A DNA stretch of 36,800 nucleotides from an uncultured Collinsella sp. GTDB lineage: Bacteria; Actinomycetota; Coriobacteriia; Coriobacteriales; Coriobacteriaceae. The stretch lies in the NCBI GenBank assembly GCA_902478365.1, contig CABSKX010000020.1, positions 1 through 36,800 on the forward strand, read 5' to 3'. How positions within the stretch are numbered: the first letter of the stretch is position 1; each line of letters opens with the position of its first letter. The position numbers and the translations under genes were made by a program. Below are positions 8,341 to 15,849 of this stretch, piece by piece. Below the pieces are notes generated by a model. The model was not told the DNA's origin and did no database searches. It saw only the letters and a program-made list of their open reading frames with translations.

Positions 8341-9267
8341 CTAGTGCTCCTCGCCGGCGCGGACCAAGTCGTAGGGCGTGGTCTGGTAGACGTAGTAGTT
8401 GAGCCAGTTGGTGTAGAACAGCTGAGCCTGGCTGCGCCAGACGTTACGCGGCTCGGCGGTGGGGTCGTCCCCCGGGAAGTAATGCGCCGGCACCTGAGGA
8501 TTGAGGCCGCGCTTCACGTCGCGCTCGTACTCCAAACGCAGCGTGTCGGTATCGTACTCGGGGTGGCCAAATACAAAGAAGCGACGGCTGTCGGTCGACT
8601 TGACGATGTACAGGCCCACCTCGTCGGACACGGCCACGACCTCAAGCTGCGGCTCGGCCTCCACGTCCTCACGGCGCACATCGGTGTTGCGCGAATGCAC
8701 GGCATAGAAACGGTCGTCAAAGCCGCGGACCAGCGGGCTTTGCGGCTTCACCAGATAATGCTCAAATACGCCGCTCGCCTTTGTCGGCAGGTCGTACTTC
8801 TGGATACCGTAATGATGGTACAGACCTGCCTGTGCGCCCCAGCAAATGTGCAGCGTAGAGTGCACGTGCGTGGTAGACCAGTCCATGATCTGGCAGAGCT
8901 CGGGCCAGTAGTCGACCTCTTCGAACGGCATCTGTTCCACCGGCGCGCCCGTGATGATCAGGCCGTCGTAGTGGATGTCGCGGATGTCGTCGAACGTGCG
9001 GTAGAACGTCTCCAGGTGGCCGGCGCTTACGTGCGTGGCCTCGTGCGTCTTGGTGCGCAGCAGGTCCACCTCCACCTGCAGCGGCGTGTTGGAGAGCTTG
9101 CGCATGATTTGCGTCTCGGTGGCGATCTTGGTGGGCATGAGGTTGAGGATGAGCACGCGCAGCGGGCGGATGTCCTGGTGCAGCGCGCGGTACTCGGTCA
9201 TGACAAAGATGTTCTCGCTCTCGAGCTGCGCGGCGGCAGGGAGGGCGTCGGGAATGCGAATGGGCAT
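8341..9267 (-). CDS. metA: Homoserine O-acyltransferase (MetA)
   Basis: First committed step of methionine synthesis: acylation of the homoserine hydroxyl. The protein is 308 aa, full length. Visible landmarks are the catalytic Cys142 in HICWGAQAGLY and the His235/Glu237 pair in FGHPEYD, which together fit the MetA catalytic triad. Residue 111 is Glu (TGAPVEQMPFEEVDYW). In this family Glu at that position has been linked to acetyl-CoA use and Gly to succinyl-CoA use, so the likely product is O-acetylhomoserine. AAGGAG precedes the ATG by about 5 nt. The gene stands alone and is divergent from the dehydrogenase gene. No S-box or other riboswitch was recognised upstream. Confidence 0.95.
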   Translation of the reverse strand: MPIRIPDALPAAAQLESENIFVMTEYRALHQDIRPLRVLILNLMPTKIATETQIMRKLSNTPLQVEVDLLRTKTHEATHVSAGHLETFYRTFDDIRDIHYDGLIITGAPVEQMPFEEVDYWPELCQIMDWSTTHVHSTLHICWGAQAGLYHHYGIQKYDLPTKASGVFEHYLVKPQSPLVRGFDDRFYAVHSRNTDVRREDVEAEPQLEVVAVSDEVGLYIVKSTDSRRFFVFGHPEYDTDTLRLEYERDVKRGLNPQVPAHYFPGDDPTAEPRNVWRSQAQLFYTNWLNYYVYQTTPYDLVRAGEEH

Positions 9268-9435
9268 GGATGCTCCTTACGAGTCAGTTGCAGCTATGGT
9301 ACAACGACCGGCCCCATCCGAGCGAGCACATCACCCAGCGATGCCGTCAGCGGCCCAAATCACCCCAAAAGTAGAGATTAGGGCATGTCCCAAAAATCTA
9401 CGGCGCTTTAGTCTAGCAAAGTGGCAGCTGGACGC

Positions 9436-9441
9436 TACAAT
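9436..9441 (+). promoter_or_regulatory. Candidate -10 box of the dehydrogenase gene
   Basis: TACAAT lies 38 bp before the start codon. The -35 region is poor. The position suits a short leader carrying the GAAAGGA ribosome site. Confidence 0.35.
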
Positions 9442-9478
9442 GGTTCGACGCGAAAAACTCGGCCGAAAGGATACTCAT

Positions 9479-10456
9479 ATGTACCAGACGCGTAAGATCG
9501 GTGTGGTCGGCCAGGGCCACGTAGGAGCACATGTCGCCAACAGCCTGCTTATGCAGGGCATTGCCGACGAGCTGTACCTGTGCGATATCAACGGGGCCAA
9601 GGTGACGTCCGAGGTCCAGGACCTGCGCGACTCCCTTTCGTTTGTCCCGTATAACACCAAGATCGTCAACTGCTACGACCACTACGAGGAGCTGGCCTGC
9701 TGCGACGTCATCGTCAACGCCGCCGGCAAGGTCGCGCTGGCCGCCGGCAACCGCGACGGCGAGCTGTTCTTTACCACCGACGCCGCCCGCTCCTTTGCCA
9801 AGCGCATCGTCGACGCCGGCTTCGACGGCATCTTCGTGAGCATCTCCAACCCCTGCGACGTCGTGTGCACCGAGCTGTGGCACCTGACCGGCTACGATCC
9901 CAAGAAGATCATCGGCTCGGGCTGCGGCCTGGACTCCGCCCGCCTGCGCACCGAGATCTCCAAGAAGGTCGGCGTGAGCCCCAAGTCCATCGACGCCTAC
10001 ATGATCGGCGAGCACGGCTTTAGCCAGCTTGCCGCCTTTAAGGCCGCGACCATCGCCGGCAAGAGCCTCAACGAGCTTCAGGCCGAGAACCCCGACAAGT
10101 ACGCCTTTGACCACATGGAGGTCGAGGAGCTCGCGCGCAAGGGCGGCTATGTGACCTACCAGGGCAAGCAGTGCACCGAGTACGCCGTCGCCAACTCCGC
10201 CGCACGCGTCTGCGCCGCCGTGCTGCACAACGAGCACGCCGTGCTTTCCGCCTCCACGCTCATGACCGGCCAGTATGGCGAGGAGGGCATCTTTACCTCC
10301 CTGCCGTGCGTGATCGGCGCCGGGGGCGTCGAGGAGGTCTACACACTCGACCTGTCCGAGTACGAGCTCGAGGGCTTCCACAAGAGCTGCCAGCACATCC
10401 GCGACAACATCGCCCAGCTCGACTGGTGGGACGCCGAGGCCTACGACGCAAAGTAG
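9479..10456 (+). CDS. L-lactate / L-2-hydroxyisocaproate dehydrogenase family
   Basis: NAD-dependent 2-hydroxyacid dehydrogenase of the LDH/MDH fold, 325 aa, cytosolic. The Rossmann motif is at the N-terminus (GVVGQGHVGAHVA), with an acidic residue (Asp36 in LCDIN) favouring NAD. Catalytic residues are visible as Asp152 and Arg155 (GLDSARLR) and His179 (IGEHGFSQ). The substrate loop AAGKVALAAGNRDGE differs from the usual lactate dehydrogenase loop, so a branched 2-oxoacid such as 2-oxoisocaproate is a real alternative to pyruvate. The frame is open far upstream, but GAAAGGA about 8 nt before the ATG at 9479 fixes the start. A strong terminator follows. Likely role: NAD regeneration in fermentation. 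Confidence 0.9.
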   Translation: MYQTRKIGVVGQGHVGAHVANSLLMQGIADELYLCDINGAKVTSEVQDLRDSLSFVPYNTKIVNCYDHYEELACCDVIVNAAGKVALAAGNRDGELFFTTDAARSFAKRIVDAGFDGIFVSISNPCDVVCTELWHLTGYDPKKIIGSGCGLDSARLRTEISKKVGVSPKSIDAYMIGEHGFSQLAAFKAATIAGKSLNELQAENPDKYAFDHMEVEELARKGGYVTYQGKQCTEYAVANSAARVCAAVLHNEHAVLSASTLMTGQYGEEGIFTSLPCVIGAGGVEEVYTLDLSEYELEGFHKSCQHIRDNIAQLDWWDAEAYDAK

Positions 10457-10498
10457 GCCGCTGGCTGCCGCAACCTTGCGAATCTAAACGCGATGCCA

Positions 10499-10539
10499 AG
10501 CGGGCCGCGCCGGAAATCCCCGGCGCGGCCCGCTTTTTT
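10499..10539 (+). terminator. Rho-independent terminator of the dehydrogenase gene
   Basis: A perfect 15-bp GC-rich stem (10499-10513 with 10520-10534), a small loop and a six-T run, 43 bp after the stop codon. This is the clearest intrinsic terminator in the window. Confidence 0.95.
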
Positions 10540-10563
10540 GACTCACGCAGTGCCCTTGCGAAT

Positions 10564-10745
10564 CGAAGGTGAATACTTTTCCGCGAAGTGAACGAGTAAA
10601 AACGAGCCCCCGAAGCATCGACACTTTTCGGACGCCGTTTCCTGCGGTTTCGTCGAGTTTTCCCTGCAGTTTTGGCGTCAAAAAGTGTGGATGCTTCGGG
10701 GGTCCAAAATAGGTCGTTCACTTCGCGGAAAAGTATTCACCTTCG
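10564..10745. repeat. 182-bp nested inverted repeat
   Basis: Outer arms of 31 bp are perfect (10564-10594 with 10715-10745). Inner arms of 22 bp have one mismatch (10607-10628 with 10681-10702). A smaller GACGCC/GGCGTC pair lies inside. It fills the gap between two convergent genes that already have their own terminators. The form is that of a MITE-like or REP-type element; no protein is encoded. Confidence 0.92.
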
Positions 10746-10780
10746 TTTTCGCGCAGACACGAATCCGGCCGCCACAACGC

Positions 10781-10812
10781 AAAACGGGGCCCGCGCGCAG
10801 CGCAGACCCCGT
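10781..10812 (-). terminator. Terminator of the SIS gene at 10836-11804
   Basis: On the minus strand ACGGGG and CCCCGT enclose a GC-rich loop and are followed by TTTT, about 24 bp after the stop codon. Confidence 0.6.
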
Positions 10813-10835
10813 CGTGAGAGGTTATTCCCGGTATA

Positions 10836-11804
10836 TTAGTACTGCTCGATGCCCATGTAGCGACGAACCTCGGGGCTGTGGTCGAAGACCTTGCCGCGTG
10901 CGGCGCGCAGCTCGCAACTCATGTTGTAGAAGAAAATCGGCTCCAGGTACGAACGCACGCTGGCAGGCACGTCGCCCACACCGTACTCAAGCGCGTCGAG
11001 CACCATAATCGTATCGGTGTGCGTGTTGAGGAACGCAAGGGCGCGCTCCTCCATGGGGCGGCACTCGCCCGCGCCAAGCTGCACAAAGTAGAACACGCCG
11101 GGCTCGGTGGCCTCGAAGGGGCCGTGGAAGTACTCGCCGGAGTGGATGTAGCAGCAGTGCTGCCACTGCATCTCCATGAGCGAACAGATGGCCATGGCGT
11201 AGGTCTGGCTAAAGTTGGGGCCGGAGCCCAGGATATAGAAGAACTTGTGCTGCTGGCAGAGCTCGGCAAAGCGGGCGCCCAGCTCGGCGTTGACCTTCTC
11301 GCGGGCAGCGGGCAGCAGCGCATCCATCTGCTTAAGACCGGCGTACATGTCGGCAAGCGCCTCGTAACCCTCCTGCTGGTCGAGCAGCTCGGCGGCGATC
11401 AGAGCGCCGATGCCCTGCGGTACCTCGGCCTGCGGCACGCCTTCGCCCCACGGATAGACCCAGGTGGTCCACTTGCCGTTATCAATCTTGGAGCCCTCGC
11501 AGTCGGTGAGGGCGACGACCTCGGCGCCGGCAGCCAACGCCATCTCGCAGCCGTCGACGACCTCCTGCGTGTTACCGCTGTGGCTGCAGGCAACGACGAG
11601 CGACTTCTCGCCAAGACTCTTGGGAGCCATCAGGCAAAACTCGCGCGCCGTGTAGACCGTCGAGGCAAACGTGGTGGCCTCGCGCTTGAGCAGCTCGTTG
11701 GCCGGCATCAGGTCGATCATCGAACCGCCGCAGGCGATCCAAAAGACGTTCTCAATCTTGCCCTTGCGCTCGATAATTTCCTGAACCAGATCGTGTGCGT
11801 TCAC
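10836..11804 (-). CDS. SIS-domain sugar-phosphate isomerase/deglycase
   Basis: 322-aa protein with tandem SIS (sugar isomerase) folds, of the type found in GlmS, AgaS and fructoselysine-6-phosphate deglycase FrlB. The first half has the sugar-phosphate loop FWIACGGSMIDLMPA and the Ser-rich VVACSHSGNTQEVV; the second has ILGSGPNFSQTYAMAIC and EYFHGPFEATEPG, where the His is characteristic of the FrlB/AgaS group. The GTG start at 11804 has GGAGGAG about 9 nt upstream. It lies downstream of a GntR gene on the same strand, with a repeated 15-bp site between them, so control by that regulator is likely. The substrate is unknown; a fructosamine-type or amino-sugar phosphate is a fair guess. Two paralogues occur at 18003 and 23338. 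Confidence 0.85.
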   Translation of the reverse strand: MNAHDLVQEIIERKGKIENVFWIACGGSMIDLMPANELLKREATTFASTVYTAREFCLMAPKSLGEKSLVVACSHSGNTQEVVDGCEMALAAGAEVVALTDCEGSKIDNGKWTTWVYPWGEGVPQAEVPQGIGALIAAELLDQQEGYEALADMYAGLKQMDALLPAAREKVNAELGARFAELCQQHKFFYILGSGPNFSQTYAMAICSLMEMQWQHCCYIHSGEYFHGPFEATEPGVFYFVQLGAGECRPMEERALAFLNTHTDTIMVLDALEYGVGDVPASVRSYLEPIFFYNMSCELRAARGKVFDHSPEVRRYMGIEQY

Positions 11805-11862
11805 GGTGATGCTCCTCCTTGTGTGGCGGCTTTGAACGACGGCAGCTCGTACCTGCGGTCAT

Positions 11863-11939
11863 TCTATGTTGTCCTATTTATAGCACGCACGACGACGCCC
11901 GTGAAGTCATTTCACCAAAGTTGTTCTATGTTGTTCTAT
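11863..11939. promoter_or_regulatory. Repeated operator candidates upstream of the SIS gene
   Basis: TCTATGTTGTCCTAT (11863-11877) and TCTATGTTGTTCTAT (11925-11939) are direct repeats with one mismatch, 62 bp apart. They occupy the gap between the GntR gene and the SIS gene it precedes. They are the obvious candidate sites for that regulator. Confidence 0.6.
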
Positions 11940-11948
11940 CTGTGGACG

Positions 11949-12716
11949 TTAGATGTCGAAGACGTAGCGCGAGCCCACGATCTTTTGGCGGCCGAGCAGT
12001 AGAGGGCGCCCGCCGGCGTCGGTAAAGTAGGCCTCCATATAGAAGAGCGGCTCGCCGACCGGCACCTCCAGCAGCGGGGCCGTCTGAGCATCGGCAAGCG
12101 CAATCTCCACGGTGCAGGGGTCGGACTTGAGCGGCGCGCGACCCGAATGCTCGGCAACGAGCGCAAAGATTGAATTATCGGTGAGGTCCTCGTCGGCCAG
12201 CGTCTGCAGGTAGGGATGGTCGGCGAGTACAAAGGCGTTGTTCTCGAGCATGACGGGGATGCCGTCGGCCGTGCGCACGCGTTCGACCACGATAAGCTCG
12301 CAGCCGGGCTCCACGCCAAAGAACGCCGCATCCTCGTGCGTCGCCGCGACCACCGTGCGCGACACCAGACGCGCACCCGGCACCATGTCGTTGGCAGCAC
12401 AACCCTCAGTAAAGCTCTGGACGTCACCCTTCTGGCGAATCTTGCGCTTGAGCTTGGGAGCGCACACAAACGTGCCCCTCCCCTGCTGGCGGTTGAGATA
12501 CCCCGCGCGCGACAGCTCCTCGATGGCACGGCGCACGGTGATACGCCCCACGCCGTAGGACTTCGCGAGCTCCATCTCGGCAGGGATGCGCGAGCCGGCA
12601 GGGTACACGCCGCGCGCGATCTCGCCCTTTAGGTCGTCCATGACCTGCTGGTACAGCGGCACGGCGGGCACCTCGGCGCGCTCGGAACGTTCGGTCTTGC
12701 TATCGGCTGCCATCAT
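11949..12716 (-). CDS. GntR family regulator with UTRA domain
   Basis: 255 aa. Winged HTH at about 20-85: PLYQQVMDDLKGEIARG, GSRIPAEMEL, GRITVRRAIEEL, QQGRGTFV. The UTRA domain follows and ends in LLLGRQKIVGSRYVFDI. The ending and the VPGARLVSRTVV segment closely parallel the GntR protein at 15026-15745. The ATG overlaps the recQ stop by one base (TAATG), so translation is probably coupled; a second ATG follows directly at 12713. Its most likely target is the SIS gene immediately downstream, through the repeated 15-bp sites just after this gene. Confidence 0.92.
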   Translation of the reverse strand: MMAADSKTERSERAEVPAVPLYQQVMDDLKGEIARGVYPAGSRIPAEMELAKSYGVGRITVRRAIEELSRAGYLNRQQGRGTFVCAPKLKRKIRQKGDVQSFTEGCAANDMVPGARLVSRTVVAATHEDAAFFGVEPGCELIVVERVRTADGIPVMLENNAFVLADHPYLQTLADEDLTDNSIFALVAEHSGRAPLKSDPCTVEIALADAQTAPLLEVPVGEPLFYMEAYFTDAGGRPLLLGRQKIVGSRYVFDI

Positions 12717-14692
12717 TACGCTCCATCCCGCGCATGCTCGGACTCAAACTCTTCAATCGCCGCCATAAACTGTTCGCCAAAGGCGTCGGCTTTTTTCTCG
12801 CCAATGCCGTTGACCTGGACCAGCTCCTCGCGCGTCTGTGGACGCAGGCGGCACAGGCCGCGCAGGGCTTTGTCGGAAAAGACCATATACGGCGCCATCT
12901 CCAGCTCCGTCGAGATCTCCTTGCGGAAGGCACGCAGGCGCTCGAACAGCTCGGCATCGTCGCCAACGCGCGGGTGCTGGTCCAGCTCGGCCTCCTCGCG
13001 CAGCAGATCGACGGCGCGGCGGGCGCGGGCCGAGGCCTTGCGCTTGGACGCGCGACGCTTAACGGTAAAGACGAACGCCTCGTCCTCGACCTCGCCGGCA
13101 CGCGGACCCAGTCCCACGACCGGGTACTGCCCCTGCGAGGTGGCCAAATAACCGCGACCGCACAGCTGCCCGATGATGTCCTTGATGCGCCCGACCGATT
13201 CGCTCGACAGCTCACCGTAGCCGCGGTCCTCGTCCAGATGCATCTGGCGAATGCGCTCGGTATTGCCGCCGTGGAGCACATCGGCGATGAGCGACTTACC
13301 AAAGCGCATGGGACGCGTGGCCACATAGCGCACAGCGGCGCGGGCCATATCGGTGACGTCCTCGACGTCGAACTGCGTGAGACAGTTGCTGCAGTTGCCG
13401 CAGCCCTCGGCGTCGTCTGCCGTGCCGCCCGCGGCGGCTGCCGCATGCTCGGCCGCAGCCTCGTCGCCAAAGTAGCGCAGCATGTATTCGCGCAGGCAGC
13501 CGGTGGTATTGCAGTAGCCCTCCATCTGGCTGAGCAGGCGATAACGGTTCTGGAGCGCCCACGCGCGCTGCTCGTCGTCAAGCGCCTCGTCGGCCGCATC
13601 GCCGCGGTCGATCAAAAAGCGGCGCATGCGAAAATCGTTACCGTTCCACAGCAGATGGCAGCTGGCCGGATCGCCATCGCGGCCAGCGCGGCCCGCCTCC
13701 TGGTAGTATGCCTCGATGCTCTCGGGCACGTTGTTGTGAATCACGTAGCGCACGTTGGGCTTGTCGATGCCCATGCCAAAGGCGTTGGTAGCAACCATCA
13801 CCTGGATGTCGTCGTCGATAAAGGCACGCTGACTCTGGCGGCGGGCGTCGTTGCCCATGCCGGCATGGTAGCGGCCCACGCGAATGCCGCTGGGGCCCAG
13901 TGCCTCGGCAAGCTCCGCGGCCAGCGCGTCGACCGTCTTGCGGGTCGAGCAATACACGATGCCGCTCTCGCTCGAATGCGCGATCACGTAGTCACGCACC
14001 CACGCGGCCTTGGCCTTGTCGCCCATCTCCTCGCAACCAAAGTAGAGGTTCTTGCGATCGAAGCCCGTCACCACGGTCGCCGGGTTTTGCAGGCCGAGCA
14101 TTTGCTGGATATCGGCGCGCACGCGCTCGGTCGCCGTGGCGGTAAACGCCGCCACGATCGGGCGCCGCGGCAGCGAATCGATAAACTCGCGAATCTGCAG
14201 GTAGGCGGGACGGAAATCCTGGCCCCATTGGCTTACGCAGTGGGCCTCGTCAATGGCCACGAGTGGAACGCCAATGCCACCTTCGGCCGCAGCTTCCTGC
14301 GCAAAGGCTAAAAAGCGCGGCTCGAGCAGGCGCTCGGGCGCCACATACATAAGCTGGTAGCGGCCCTCGCGCGCCCGCTTGAGCACGGTATTTTGCTGGG
14401 CCGGGGTAAGGCTGGAGTTGAGATAACTGGGACGCGCACCCGCCGCGAGCAGCGCGCGGGTCTGGTCCTCCATAAGCGACAGCAACGGGCTCACCACAAA
14501 GGTGATGCCGGGCAGCATGAGCGCAGGCACCTGGTAGCAAATGGACTTGCCGGCGCCTGTGGGCATAACGCCGAGCGCATCGCGGCCGGCAAGGATCGCA
14601 TCCACCATGCGATCCTGTCCCGGGCGAAACGAGGTGTAGCCAAAATAGGCGCCGAGCGTGTCGAGCGCCATCTGCTGCATGCTATCGGTCAT
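12716..14692 (-). CDS. recQ: ATP-dependent DNA helicase RecQ
   Basis: 3'-5' superfamily 2 DNA helicase acting in recombination and fork repair, 658 aa. Walker A TGAGKS is at 45-50, the DEAH box at 148-151, and the aromatic-rich loop CVSQWGQDFR follows. Motif VI is seen as YYQEAGRAGRDGD. The RecQ zinc-binding segment includes YCNTTGCLREYML and a distal CGNCSNC pair, separated by an Ala-rich insert. A winged helix follows, then an HRDC domain (about 570-650, RGLCRLRPQTREELVQVNGI). AGGAAACC precedes the ATG. It overlaps the downstream GntR gene by 1 bp. No SOS box was recognised upstream. Confidence 0.96.
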   Translation of the reverse strand: MTDSMQQMALDTLGAYFGYTSFRPGQDRMVDAILAGRDALGVMPTGAGKSICYQVPALMLPGITFVVSPLLSLMEDQTRALLAAGARPSYLNSSLTPAQQNTVLKRAREGRYQLMYVAPERLLEPRFLAFAQEAAAEGGIGVPLVAIDEAHCVSQWGQDFRPAYLQIREFIDSLPRRPIVAAFTATATERVRADIQQMLGLQNPATVVTGFDRKNLYFGCEEMGDKAKAAWVRDYVIAHSSESGIVYCSTRKTVDALAAELAEALGPSGIRVGRYHAGMGNDARRQSQRAFIDDDIQVMVATNAFGMGIDKPNVRYVIHNNVPESIEAYYQEAGRAGRDGDPASCHLLWNGNDFRMRRFLIDRGDAADEALDDEQRAWALQNRYRLLSQMEGYCNTTGCLREYMLRYFGDEAAAEHAAAAAGGTADDAEGCGNCSNCLTQFDVEDVTDMARAAVRYVATRPMRFGKSLIADVLHGGNTERIRQMHLDEDRGYGELSSESVGRIKDIIGQLCGRGYLATSQGQYPVVGLGPRAGEVEDEAFVFTVKRRASKRKASARARRAVDLLREEAELDQHPRVGDDAELFERLRAFRKEISTELEMAPYMVFSDKALRGLCRLRPQTREELVQVNGIGEKKADAFGEQFMAAIEEFESEHARDGA

Positions 14693-14782
14693 GGTTTCCT
14701 AACGTCAGAATCATCTGCCGCCGATTATACGCCGCCACGCGGACCGGCGTCGCCCGGCTCTCAGCCACGCTCATTCTGCGGG

Positions 14783-14838
14783 TAGTCATTGGGGACGTTC
14801 TTGAATGACTGGCCGTTTAAGAACGTCCCCAATGACTA
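14783..14838. repeat. Perfect 20-bp inverted repeat upstream of recQ
   Basis: TAGTCATTGGGGACGTTCTT (14783-14802) and its exact complement (14819-14838) enclose a 16-bp loop that itself contains GAATGACT. The GGGGAC word is shared with the core of inverted-repeat family 1. A REP-like element is a reasonable reading. Confidence 0.88.
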
Positions 14839-14886
14839 GTCTCTTGACAAGCGCGGAAACGTCGCTGGCTGGGTATGGGCCAGCGA

Positions 14887-14984
14887 AAACGCCCCTAAGC
14901 GAGCAAGGTGACGTGAAAGAGGAGGGAAGCGTACTTCGGTACGCGACCGACGATTGAACGTCAGATTGCCGCTTAGGGGCGTTT
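14887..14984. ncRNA. Structured element, candidate small RNA or REP-like repeat
   Basis: Closing arms AAACGCCCCTAAGCG (14887-14901) and their exact complement (14970-14984). Inside, GCAAGGTGACGT pairs with ACGTCAGATTGC apart from two mismatches, and GCGTAC-TTCG-GTACGC forms a UUCG-capped hairpin. Three nested stems in 98 bp look like a folded RNA. The 38 bases 14964-15001 recur in diverged form at 27920-27957. No known RNA family was recognised. Confidence 0.45.
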
Positions 14985-14998
14985 GCAGCGTCGAGCCG

Positions 14999-15024
14999 TT
15001 ACGCGGTTTGGTAAAACCGCGTAA
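14999..15024 (-). terminator. Terminator of the GntR gene at 15026-15745
   Basis: A perfect 11-bp stem, TTACGCGGTTT with its complement, starts 1 bp after the stop codon. There is no T run after it on the minus strand, so it may work as a 3' stabilising hairpin instead. Confidence 0.5.
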
Positions 15025-15025
15025 C

Positions 15026-15745
15026 TTACATGACCATAACGTAGCGCGATCCCACGTAGTACTGCTTACCCATCAGAACCGGCTCGCCATTGGGACCGGT
15101 AAAGCTGGCACGCAGATTGAGCAGTGGATCGTGCGGGGCAATGCCCAACTCGGCCGCCTGCTCGGTATTGGCACGAACGGCCTCGACCGTGCGGTAGCCA
15201 ACCGAGACAATCGGCGTTCCGCCAACACGCTCGACCTCGGCAAAAATCGACTTGTCCTCAAGATCGGCCGTCAACAGCTCACGGTAGGCGTCAAACGGCA
15301 CAAAGATGTTCTCCTCAAAGATGGGCTCGCCGTCGGCTGTACGCACGCGCTTAATATGCAGCAGCAGCGCGTCCTTTTGCAGGCCAAAGAACTCCATCTC
15401 GTTTTGACGTGCCGGCACAATCTGGCGATCGACCACATGCGCGCCCGCCTTCATGTCATTATCGGCACACAGCGCGGTAAACGTCTGCAGCGTCGAAGCG
15501 TGGAACTGGCGGTTGATGTGCGGCGTGGAGACAAAGGTGCCACGGCCCTGCTGCTTAACCAGGTAGCCATCGGAGCACAGCTCCTCGACGGCGCGGCGCA
15601 CCGTAATGCGGCTCACGTCGTACTGCTCGGCAAGCTCGAGCTCGGACGGAATACGCTCCTTGGATGCATAAACACCTTTCTCGATCGCATCCTTGATTTC
15701 GTCGTAAATCTGCTGGTAAAGCGGTGCATTTTTGGGCGCAGGCAT
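15026..15745 (-). CDS. GntR family regulator, candidate controller of the PTS operon
   Basis: 239 aa. Winged HTH: PLYQQIYDEIKDAIEKG, KERIPSELELAEQYDVS, RITVRRAVEELCSDGYL, QQGRGTFVS. The UTRA domain includes IKRVRTADGEPIFEENIFVP and ends in GSRYVMVM. It is a close paralogue of the regulator at 11949-12716. The GTATATAACG site in its own promoter region (15785-15794) also occurs upstream of the EamA gene, and the shorter TATAACGTCT upstream of the PTS operon. It is therefore the best local candidate for their regulator, with autoregulation. The ATG at 15745 lacks a strong ribosome site. It is monocistronic. Confidence 0.9.
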   Translation of the reverse strand: MPAPKNAPLYQQIYDEIKDAIEKGVYASKERIPSELELAEQYDVSRITVRRAVEELCSDGYLVKQQGRGTFVSTPHINRQFHASTLQTFTALCADNDMKAGAHVVDRQIVPARQNEMEFFGLQKDALLLHIKRVRTADGEPIFEENIFVPFDAYRELLTADLEDKSIFAEVERVGGTPIVSVGYRTVEAVRANTEQAAELGIAPHDPLLNLRASFTGPNGEPVLMGKQYYVGSRYVMVM

Positions 15746-15784
15746 ATCTAATCACTCTTATCGAAATATTGAAATAACTAATAC

Positions 15785-15803
15785 GTATATAACGTCTAGT
15801 TTC
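15785..15803. promoter_or_regulatory. TATAACGT-type operator upstream of the GntR gene
   Basis: GTATATAACGTCTAGTTTC, 40-58 bp upstream of the start codon. TATAACGTCT is identical at 21816-21825 before the PTS operon, and GTATATAACG recurs on the other strand before the EamA gene. Confidence 0.55.
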
Positions 15804-15849
15804 ATGTTACCTCATAATGATAAAACGATACACCGCATACAGCAAATCC

